Source: Thiobacillus sp.
GTDB lineage: Bacteria > Pseudomonadota > Gammaproteobacteria > Burkholderiales > Thiobacillaceae
DNA length: 64,000 nucleotides
Direction: 5' to 3'
NCBI GenBank assembly: GCA_024235835.1
Contig: JACKLQ010000001.1
Span: forward strand, 806,001-870,000
Position 1 is the stretch's first letter; each line of letters begins with the position of its first letter. Under the pieces are notes generated by a model that worked only from the letters and a program-made list of their open reading frames with translations, did not search any database and had not been told where the DNA came from. The position numbers and the translations under genes were made by a program. Positions 7,627 through 14,597 of the stretch are shown here, one piece after another.

Positions 7627-10600
7627 GCGGCATGGAGAACCTGTTGCTGAATCCCCTCCTCATCCTGGCCATCGGCCTGGGCGCTGCCTTCCTGCTGGGC
7701 CTGCTGGGCGACCAGCGGCGCGCCGCGTCCTACGGCCTGACCCTGGCCGCCCTGGCCTGGATGGCCTGGATTCCCGCCCGCTGGCTGTGGGCCTTCACCC
7801 TGGAAGGCGCCGCCCCGGCGGAAATCCTCACCGCCGGCACGCCACCGCCCTTCGCCATCAACCTGCGCTTCGGCCTGGCGGAAGCCGCCCTGACCCTGCT
7901 GGTGAACCTGACGGGCCTGCTGTCGGCCATCCACCTCAAGGACGTGCTGCTGCAACAGGGCCGCCGCGCCATGGCGGTGCTGCTGGTGGCCGTCATGGCC
8001 CTGGGGGGCATCATCCTCACCCGGGACATGTTCAACCTGTTCGTGTTCTTCGAACTGGCGGTCATCTCCACCGCCGGCCTGGTGCTGCTGTCCCGCAACG
8101 CCCGCGCCGGCCTGTCCGAGCAGTTGTCGCTCAGCGCCGGCTTCAAGTACCTAGTGGTGTCCCAGCTCATCTCGGTGTTCCTGCTCATCGGCATCATCTT
8201 CGCCTACCACGCCACCGGCACCCTCAACATCGACGGCATGGCCGATGCGGAGCTGGGCCTGCTGAACGGCGGGGCCCTGGCCTTCTTCCTGATGTTCATC
8301 GCCATCGTCTCCGAACTGAAGCCCTTTCCCGCCAACGGCTGGGCCCTGGACATCTATGAATCGGCCCACCCCGCCTTCTCCGCCCTCTTCTCCGCCGCCA
8401 CCGGCGCCGCGGCCCTCTACGCCGTGGACAAGCTGCTGCTGATCGGCGGCGAGGCCTGGCTGCCCATGGCCACGGGCATCGGCATCGTCACCTTCATCGC
8501 CGCCAACCTCTTCGCCCTGCCCCAGACCCACGACCGCCGCCTGCTGGGCTATTCCTCCATCGCCCAGACGGGCCTGGTGCTGGTGGTGCTGGGCCAGCGG
8601 GACATCCTGGGGGACAGCACTCCCTTCATCGCCTTCGGCCTGCTCATCTCCCATGCCGTGGCCAAGGCGGGCCTGTTCTGGCTCTCCGGCCTGGTGGCGA
8701 AGCGACAACTGGTGGATTGGGCTGTCCTGGCCAAGCGCCCCCTGCTGGTCTTCGCCTTCGTCACCTTCATCGCCATGCTCACGGGCCTGCCTCCCTTCCC
8801 CGGCTTCTATGCCAAGTGGGAGCTGGTACACCACCTGGCCGGCGAAGGCCGCCTGGCCCTGCTGGCCCTGGTGCTGCTGGGTGCCCTGGTCGAGGCGGGC
8901 TACCTGTTCCGCTGGTTCGGCTACATTCTGAAGCGGGAGGCCCCGGATGAGGCCGTGGCCTGCACGGCCCACAAGCTCATCCCCGTGCTCGCCGCCGTGG
9001 TAGCCGGCTGGGTACTGGCCTGGCTTTGGGGCGACTTGGCCAGCGGCCTGTTCGCCCGGAACAACCTGCTGCTGGCCCTGCCCCTGCTGTTTGCCCTGGC
9101 CTTCCTGGTGCTGGACTGGCTGCCCGCCTGGGTGAAGAACAGCCTGGCCATCGCCGGCCTGGTGGGCTTCTTCGCCCTGACCTACACCGAATACGACCCC
9201 CTGCGCCTGATCTTCGCCCTCATCTTCACCCTGGGCGGCGCCGTCACCCTGCTGTCCAGCTACCACGCCCACGGCCGGCGCATCGGCTTCTATCCGTCCA
9301 CGATGCTGATGTTCGCGGGCCTGGTGATGCTCATCCGCGCCAGCGACGCCTTCACCTTCTTCGCCGCCTGGGAGATCCTCACCCTGGGTTCCTACTTCCT
9401 CATCCTGCGGGGCAAGGAATCCGAACCCCACGCCCTGTCCTACATGGTGTTCTCCCTGGGGGGCGCCTTCCTGATCCTGGCGGGTTTCGCCCTGGCCGCC
9501 GGCGGCGCGCCGGGCCTGCCCCTGGCGGACCTGGGCGAGCTGGCCGCGCGCCTGGACCCCATCGCCCCCTGGGTCTTCCTGCTGCTGGCCATCGGCTTCA
9601 TGACCAAGACCGCCGCCATCGGCGTGCACATCTGGCTACCCGGCGCCCACGCCGAGGCGGAGACCGACGTGTCCCCCATGGTGTCGGGCATCCTGCTCAA
9701 GGCGGGCCTGTTCGGCCTGTTCCTGCTGCTCATGACCATGGGCAAGCAGCAGCTTTACGGCGTGGAACTGACCCACGTGCTGATCTGGGTGGCGGCGTTG
9801 ACGGCCTTCTTCGGCAACCTGCTGGCCATCTTCCAGGAGGATGCAAAGCGGTTATTGGCCTATTCCTCCATCGGCCAGATGGGCTACGCCCTGTTCGGCC
9901 TGGCCTTGATGAACCACATGGGCTGGCTCATGGCGCTGATGTTCGTCATCAACCACTACATCTACAAGTCCATGCTGTTCCTCTCCGTGGGCGGAGTGGC
10001 CAAGCGCACGGGCACCCGGGAGATGTACCGCATGGGGGGCCTGATCAAGCTGATGCCCCTGTCCTTCATCGCCGTGCTCATCGGCATCATCGCCATGTCC
10101 GGGGTGCCGCCCCTGTCCGGCTTCGGCGGCCGCTGGATCTTCTACAACGCCATCATGGACAGCGAGTACCGCCTGCCCATGGCCATCCTGTTCATGGCCG
10201 GGCCCATCGCCTTCCTCTACCTGTTCCGGCTCATCCACACCATCTTCCTGGGCCAGTTGAAGGACGAGCTGCGGCGGGTGAAGGAAGCGCCCTTCTGGAT
10301 CGTCCTGCCCCAGATGATCTACGTGGGCCTGCTCATGGTGTTCGCCGTGGCCCCGGGCCTGGCCCTGCGCCAGGTGGATGGCTACATCAGCACCTTCTTC
10401 CCCAACGGCGCCCTGCACTGGGAAGGCCTGCGCATCACCAGCCAGTACGGCTACTGGAACCCGGTCGCCATCATGGTCGTGGTCGGCGTGATCTTCACCA
10501 CCCTGTTCGCCTGGCTGCTGTTCGTGAACCGCAAGGCCCAGCTGGTGAAGCAGTTCAACATCGTGTTCTCCGCCGAACGCCCCTTCCGCCCGGAGACCAC

Positions 10601-10811
10601 CCACTTCGCCTGGAACTTCTTCGCCCCCTACCGCAAGGCCCTGGGCTTCATGACCCAGCCCTTCGTCACCCAATTCTGGGGCGCCATCACCGACCTGCTG
10701 CACACGGCGGGAGACATCGGGCGGCGCCTGTACACCGGCAACGGTCAGACCTATGCCTTCCACTTCCTGGCCTTCGTGGTCATCGTGTTCATTCTGGGAA
10801 TGGGGCGCTGA
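7623..10811 (+). CDS. Fusion of two antiporter-like subunits (MrpD/NuoN- and NuoM/L-like; MbxH-MbxH')
   Basis: 1062 residues, about twice the size of MrpD, with two complete proton-conducting transporter domains. Domain 1 (about 1-500) has FNLFVFFELAVIS (Glu about 143) and, later, LKPFPANGW and GYSSIAQTG. Domain 2 (about 510-1000) has FAAWEILTLGSYF (Glu about 584), HIWLPGAHAEAETDVSPM, YSSIGQMGYA and NHYIYKSMLF. Both halves retain the membrane Glu and Lys residues expected for ion pumping. Archaeal MBX/MBS complexes have two separate such subunits (H and H'); here they are one polypeptide. The C-terminal tail ends in one more helix. The start overlaps mrpC by 4 bases. Confidence 0.88.
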   Translation: MSGMENLLLNPLLILAIGLGAAFLLGLLGDQRRAASYGLTLAALAWMAWIPARWLWAFTLEGAAPAEILTAGTPPPFAINLRFGLAEAALTLLVNLTGLLSAIHLKDVLLQQGRRAMAVLLVAVMALGGIILTRDMFNLFVFFELAVISTAGLVLLSRNARAGLSEQLSLSAGFKYLVVSQLISVFLLIGIIFAYHATGTLNIDGMADAELGLLNGGALAFFLMFIAIVSELKPFPANGWALDIYESAHPAFSALFSAATGAAALYAVDKLLLIGGEAWLPMATGIGIVTFIAANLFALPQTHDRRLLGYSSIAQTGLVLVVLGQRDILGDSTPFIAFGLLISHAVAKAGLFWLSGLVAKRQLVDWAVLAKRPLLVFAFVTFIAMLTGLPPFPGFYAKWELVHHLAGEGRLALLALVLLGALVEAGYLFRWFGYILKREAPDEAVACTAHKLIPVLAAVVAGWVLAWLWGDLASGLFARNNLLLALPLLFALAFLVLDWLPAWVKNSLAIAGLVGFFALTYTEYDPLRLIFALIFTLGGAVTLLSSYHAHGRRIGFYPSTMLMFAGLVMLIRASDAFTFFAAWEILTLGSYFLILRGKESEPHALSYMVFSLGGAFLILAGFALAAGGAPGLPLADLGELAARLDPIAPWVFLLLAIGFMTKTAAIGVHIWLPGAHAEAETDVSPMVSGILLKAGLFGLFLLLMTMGKQQLYGVELTHVLIWVAALTAFFGNLLAIFQEDAKRLLAYSSIGQMGYALFGLALMNHMGWLMALMFVINHYIYKSMLFLSVGGVAKRTGTREMYRMGGLIKLMPLSFIAVLIGIIAMSGVPPLSGFGGRWIFYNAIMDSEYRLPMAILFMAGPIAFLYLFRLIHTIFLGQLKDELRRVKEAPFWIVLPQMIYVGLLMVFAVAPGLALRQVDGYISTFFPNGALHWEGLRITSQYGYWNPVAIMVVVGVIFTTLFAWLLFVNRKAQLVKQFNIVFSAERPFRPETTHFAWNFFAPYRKALGFMTQPFVTQFWGAITDLLHTAGDIGRRLYTGNGQTYAFHFLAFVVIVFILGMGR

Positions 10812-10812
10812 C

Positions 10813-10904
10813 ATGAAACAGCCCAACACCGCTTGTAGGAGCGCCGCTCGCGGCGCGAACGGATCGTCCCGCAAGCGGGCCTCCTACCGGTTCTCCCGTT
10901 TCAT
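10813..10904. repeat. Composite palindromic intergenic repeat, copy 1 (ATGAAAC...GTTTCAT type)
   Basis: Outer arms ATGAAAC (10813-10819) and GTTTCAT (10898-10904) enclose an inner palindrome with arms GTAGGAG and CTCCTAC and a core of CGGCGCGAA and GCGGGC segments. It fills most of the gap between the fusion subunit and the NuoH-like gene. A close second copy lies at 13190-13296. No coding potential is seen in it. Confidence 0.8.
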
Positions 10905-10942
10905 GCGTCGTGATTCGCGCGATGCGCGGTGGAGCAACTGAC

Positions 10943-11848
10943 ATGGAATTCGAGTGGATCAAGATTCCCTACTCCCTGCTGACCCTGTTCATCGTCGTCA
11001 ACTACGGCATGCTGCTGGGGGCCTTCATCCAGAAGCTGGGCGCCCGGGTGGGCCGCCGCCACGGCATCCCCATCTGGCAGAACTACGCCGACCTGATCAA
11101 GAACTACGGCCTGCGCACCTCCATCACCCACGGTGTCATGTTCTACCTGGGGCCGGTGTTCCGCCTCTCCGGCGGCGTGGGCCTGCTGCTGTTCGTACCC
11201 ACCATCCACGGTTCGGAGATGTTCTCCAACCTGTCCTTCGCCGGCGACCTGATCCTGGCCCTGTACTTCGTGTTCTTCGGCACCCTGGGCATGGCCCTGG
11301 GGGCGGCGGAGAGTGGCCATCCCCATGCGGCCATCGGCATCACCCGGGGCCTGTCCCAGGTCACTGCCGCCGAACTGCCCTTCGCCCTGGCGGTGTTCGC
11401 CGTGGCCCTGCAATACCAGACCCTGTCCATCACCGACATCGTCGCGGCCCAGCAGGGCGGCATCCAGAACTGGACCCTGTTCACCAACCCCATCGCCGTG
11501 ACGGCGGCCATGCTGGGCTTCCTGGGTTCCATGATGCGGCCGCCCTTCGACGTGGTGCTGGCGCCCCAGGAGATCCCCATCGGCCCGCCCACCGAGTACC
11601 ACTCCTCCTACCTGGCCCTGATGCAGACCAACCGGGCCATTTTTCCGATTGCAAAAATCGTGGTCTACATGAACCTGTTCTTCGGCGGCGCGGCCAGCTG
11701 GCCCGTGTTCTTCCTCAAGGTTTTCCTGATCTATCTGTTCTCGGCCTTCGTGGGCGTGGTGTTCCCCCGCTTCCGCGTGGAGCAGTCCATCCGCTGGTTC
11801 CTGGTCTGGGCCGTGCCCCTGGGCGTGCTGGCCATCCTGTTGGTATGA
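10943..11848 (+). CDS. NuoH/HyfC/MbhM-like membrane subunit
   Basis: 301 residues, about eight helices. GAAESGHPHAAIGITRGLSQ and the later MRPPFDVVLAPQEIPIGPPTE are the conserved loops of the NuoH/hydrogenase-subunit-C family that contact the peripheral arm. The ATG at 10943 has GGAG 8 bases upstream; an upstream in-frame start at 10910 lies against a repeat and lacks family similarity. This subunit anchors the NuoB- and NuoD-like proteins to the ion-pumping module. It is flanked on both sides by intergenic repeats. Confidence 0.92.
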   Translation: MEFEWIKIPYSLLTLFIVVNYGMLLGAFIQKLGARVGRRHGIPIWQNYADLIKNYGLRTSITHGVMFYLGPVFRLSGGVGLLLFVPTIHGSEMFSNLSFAGDLILALYFVFFGTLGMALGAAESGHPHAAIGITRGLSQVTAAELPFALAVFAVALQYQTLSITDIVAAQQGGIQNWTLFTNPIAVTAAMLGFLGSMMRPPFDVVLAPQEIPIGPPTEYHSSYLALMQTNRAIFPIAKIVVYMNLFFGGAASWPVFFLKVFLIYLFSAFVGVVFPRFRVEQSIRWFLVWAVPLGVLAILLV

Positions 11849-11932
11849 GTACTGCCCCCGCTTCTCCCCTTCGGGTCGAATCGCCCCCCACGGGGGCCAA
11901 GAAACGCTTGGGGCGGCCCGGCGAGTTTCTTG
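11849..11932. repeat. GC-rich structured repeat with covarying stem, copy A
   Basis: A CCCCCCACGGGGG palindrome is followed by a stem with arms CAAGAAAC (11898-11905) and GTTTCTTG (11925-11932) around a loop GCTTGGGGCGGCCCGGCGA. Copies at 14517-14597 and 45398-45480 keep the loop and the layout while both arms change together. It separates the NuoH-like and NuoB-like genes. Confidence 0.75.
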
Positions 11933-11944
11933 AAAGGCAACAAC

Positions 11945-12610
11945 ATGAAACGTGATCCCCTGCATTTCGTGAAACCGGAGCTGATGCCCCGCAAGGTCAA
12001 GGGGCCGGACGGGGTGGAGTTCGAGGTGGAGCCCCTGAAGGACTACTTCTGCGACGCCCCGCCCACGGTGCAGCACGGCGCCTACATCAAGATCGTCGAG
12101 GACTTCTTCAACTGGGCCCGTGCGAACTCACTGTGGATCCTGGGCTTCGGCACCGGCTGCGGCGCCATCGAGATGCGCCCCCTCATGACCCCCCGCTTCG
12201 ACGCCTACCGCTACGGCATCCAGTGGCGGCCCACGGCGCGCCAGGCCAATCTACTGGTGATCTCCGGCTACCTTTCCACCAAGACCCTGAAGCGGGCCAT
12301 CCGCGCCTACGAGCAGATGCAGAGCCCGAAATACGTGGTGGGCCTGGGCTCCTGCACCATCAACGGCGGCATGTACTGGGATTCCTACAACACCATCAAG
12401 TGCCTGGACCAGTACATGCCCGTGGACCTCTACATCACCGGCTGCATGCCCCGGCCCGAGGCACTGCTGCTGGGCTTCGAGGATTTGAAGAAACTGATCC
12501 GGGCCGGCAAGGCGGAGGGTGCCAACCAGTACGCGGAGAAGTTCGCCTGGTACAAGGCCAACCAGAAGCAGGTGATCCACGACTGGGACATGCCGGACTA
12601 CAACTGGTGA
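11945..12610 (+). CDS. NuoB/MbhJ-like small iron-sulfur subunit
   Basis: 221 residues, the small subunit that would carry the proximal [4Fe-4S] cluster (N2 in complex I). Family features: GCGAIEM with Cys 72, GLGSCTINGG with Cys 137, TGCMPRPEALL with Cys 167. In complex I the first site is a tandem Cys-Cys; here the second is glycine, so one classical ligand is missing. GAAAGG, 7 bases before ATG 11945, is the ribosome-binding site; an in-frame ATG at 11930 overlaps the repeat stem. The C-terminal extension after residue 185 is rich in charged residues. Confidence 0.9.
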   Translation: MKRDPLHFVKPELMPRKVKGPDGVEFEVEPLKDYFCDAPPTVQHGAYIKIVEDFFNWARANSLWILGFGTGCGAIEMRPLMTPRFDAYRYGIQWRPTARQANLLVISGYLSTKTLKRAIRAYEQMQSPKYVVGLGSCTINGGMYWDSYNTIKCLDQYMPVDLYITGCMPRPEALLLGFEDLKKLIRAGKAEGANQYAEKFAWYKANQKQVIHDWDMPDYNW

Positions 12611-12645
12611 TGACCGATTAATGGCAAACGAATGTTGAAAAAAAG

Positions 12646-13188
12646 ATGCGCGCGCTATACGACCGGCTGAAGGCCCTCTTCCCCGTGGGCGAGCTCACGG
12701 AGCAACGGACGAATCTCGCCTTCGTCACCCTGCCCGCGGAATACCTGCGCCCGGCCCTGTTGCACCTGCGGGACCTGGAGGGATTTACCCATCTCGTGCT
12801 GCTGACGGCGGTGGACTGGTACGAGGAGGGGCAGGAAAACTGTGAATTCCAACTCACCTACCTGCTCTCCAACCGCGCTGAAAATACGGACATGGGCCTG
12901 CGGGTCATGCTGCCCCGGGTGGGCACCACCATGGCCAGCATCCACGACATCTGGCCCACGGCGGCCACCTATCAACGGGAATTGCGGGAGATGTTCGGCA
13001 TCGACTTTCCCGACAGCCCCCGGGTGAACGAGGAGTTCATCCTGGAAGGCTGGAACGACATCCCCCCCTACCGGCGCGAGTTCGACACCCTGAAATACGC
13101 CCACGACAGCTACGCCCAGCGGCCCGGCCGGGAGACCCGGGACCCGGAGACCCACATGAAGCAGCAGCTCTATCCGGGCAAGGACTGA
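12646..13188 (+). CDS. NuoC/MbhK-like 30-kDa subunit
   Basis: 180 residues. TYQRELREMFGIDFPDSPR at about 107-125 is the complex I 30-kDa signature. The C-terminal ~60 residues (EFDTLKYAHDSY and after) form a tail like that of NuoC proteins. It lies 35 bases after the NuoB-like gene and is separated from the NuoD-like gene by a repeat. It is structural in the peripheral arm, with no cofactor motif. Confidence 0.92.
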   Translation: MRALYDRLKALFPVGELTEQRTNLAFVTLPAEYLRPALLHLRDLEGFTHLVLLTAVDWYEEGQENCEFQLTYLLSNRAENTDMGLRVMLPRVGTTMASIHDIWPTAATYQRELREMFGIDFPDSPRVNEEFILEGWNDIPPYRREFDTLKYAHDSYAQRPGRETRDPETHMKQQLYPGKD

Positions 13189-13189
13189 A

Positions 13190-13296
13190 ATGAAACAGCC
13201 TCCCAACACCCGTAGGAGCGCTGCTTGCGGCGCGAATGGTTCGGCCCGCGATGGTTCGGCCCGCGAGCGGGCCTCCTACCCGCGCGCCCGTTTCAT
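13190..13296. repeat. Composite palindromic intergenic repeat, copy 2 (ATGAAAC...GTTTCAT type)
   Basis: Same structure as 10813-10904: outer arms ATGAAAC (13190-13196) and GTTTCAT (13290-13296), inner arms GTAGGAG and CTCCTAC. A short internal unit GATGGTTCGGCCCGC is duplicated. It is followed by the same GCGTCGTG flank as copy 1. It fills the gap between the NuoC- and NuoD-like genes. Confidence 0.8.
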
Positions 13297-13334
13297 GCGT
13301 CGTGGGTTAGGCGCCGCGTTGTGGATCAATTGAC

Positions 13335-14510
13335 ATGAGCTACACCCCCGACCGCTCCCAATACCCGGCGACGAAGCCCGACGGCAGCCTGGATATCGAC
13401 CTCACGTCCGGCAAGTACCTGAAGCTGTGGCAGGGCCCCAACCACCCGGGCATCACCGGCAACATGTCGGTGGAACTCACCGTGTGCGGCGACGAGGTGG
13501 TGGAAGGCAAGACCCACGTGGGCTACCTGCACCGGGGCTTCGAAAAGCTCATGGAGCGGCGCACCTTCATCCAGTGCTTCCCCATCGTCTGCCGCATCTG
13601 CGTGCCGGAGCCGGACTTCAACGAGTACTGCTACGCCGCCGCCGTGGAGGAACTGGCCGGCGTGGAGGTGCCGGAGAAGGCCCACTGGATCCGCGCCCTG
13701 ATCCTGGAGATGGGCCGCATCAACAGCTACCTCATGTACCTGGGGGGCCAGGCCGGCGCCATCGGCCAGGGGGTCATCGGCCAGTGGACCACCTACGCCC
13801 GGGACCTGATGCTGGACCGCTTCGAGGAAATGACCGGCGCCCGCATCTACCACATGTTCATCATGCCCGGCGGCGTGCGGGACCAGTTGCCGGAGGGCTT
13901 CGCGGGCCGCATGGAAGAGACCCTGCTGGAAGTGGAGCGCACCCTGAAGGACGTGTGGGACGTGATGTTCCGCAACGCCGTGTTCAAGAAGCGCACCGTG
14001 GGCATGGGGGTCATCGACCCCGCCTGGCTGGACGAGTACGGCGTCACCGGCCCCAACGCCCGGGCCGCCGGCGTGGCCAAGGACGTGCGCAAGGACGCCC
14101 CCTACCTGGTCTATCCGGAGCTGGATTTCGAGCCGGTCATCGGCCGGGACTCGGACATCTACACCCGGGCCGACGTACGCCGCCGGGACGTGCTGGTGTC
14201 CGTGGACCTGATCCGCCAGATTTTGAGCAAGATGCCCAAGGATGGCCCGGTCATGGCCCCCATGCCCAGCATGCTGCATTGGAAGATTCCCCGGGGCGAG
14301 ACCTACGTGCGGGGTGAATGCTCCCGGGGCGAGTACGGCTACTACCTGGTCACCGACGGCTCCGGCTATCCGCGTCGGGTCAACGTGCGGGGGCCGTCCT
14401 ACACCCATGCCATGGCCCTGCTGGAACGCATGATCGTGGGGCTCAACATCTCGGATGTAGCCTCGTTGATGGTGTCTTTGCATACCTATCCGCCGGAAAT
14501 AGAAAGGTGA
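13335..14510 (+). CDS. NuoD/MbhL-like 49-kDa large subunit without complete [NiFe] site
   Basis: 391 residues, related to NuoD and to group 4 [NiFe]-hydrogenase large subunits. Near the N-terminus Cys 81, Cys 86 and Cys 89 (IVCRICVPEPD) keep one CxxC in the position of the hydrogenase L1 motif. The C-terminus ends SLHTYPPEIER, without the DPCxxC that completes a [NiFe] site. It should therefore not be a hydrogenase, and resembles the archaeal MBX/MBS situation where part of the metal ligands is retained. MRPSMLHWKIPRGE-type central motifs (MAPMPSMLHWKIPRGETYVR) fit the family. It is placed between two intergenic repeats. Confidence 0.9.
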   Translation: MSYTPDRSQYPATKPDGSLDIDLTSGKYLKLWQGPNHPGITGNMSVELTVCGDEVVEGKTHVGYLHRGFEKLMERRTFIQCFPIVCRICVPEPDFNEYCYAAAVEELAGVEVPEKAHWIRALILEMGRINSYLMYLGGQAGAIGQGVIGQWTTYARDLMLDRFEEMTGARIYHMFIMPGGVRDQLPEGFAGRMEETLLEVERTLKDVWDVMFRNAVFKKRTVGMGVIDPAWLDEYGVTGPNARAAGVAKDVRKDAPYLVYPELDFEPVIGRDSDIYTRADVRRRDVLVSVDLIRQILSKMPKDGPVMAPMPSMLHWKIPRGETYVRGECSRGEYGYYLVTDGSGYPRRVNVRGPSYTHAMALLERMIVGLNISDVASLMVSLHTYPPEIER

Positions 14511-14516
14511 GCGAGA

Positions 14517-14597
14517 AATGAAACAGCCCCCACATTCGCTCCGCTCACTGCCCCCCGAGGGGGTCAGTACGCTTGGGGCGGCCCGGCACGTACTGAC
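14517..14597. repeat. GC-rich structured repeat with covarying stem, copy B
   Basis: Begins with an ATGAAACAGCC flank, contains CCCCCCGAGGGGG, then a stem with arms GTCAGTACG (14563-14571) and CGTACTGAC (14589-14597) around CTTGGGGCGGCCCGGCA. The right arm ends exactly at the next start codon (ATG 14598), so the stem could mask the translation start of the flavoprotein fusion. Confidence 0.75.
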
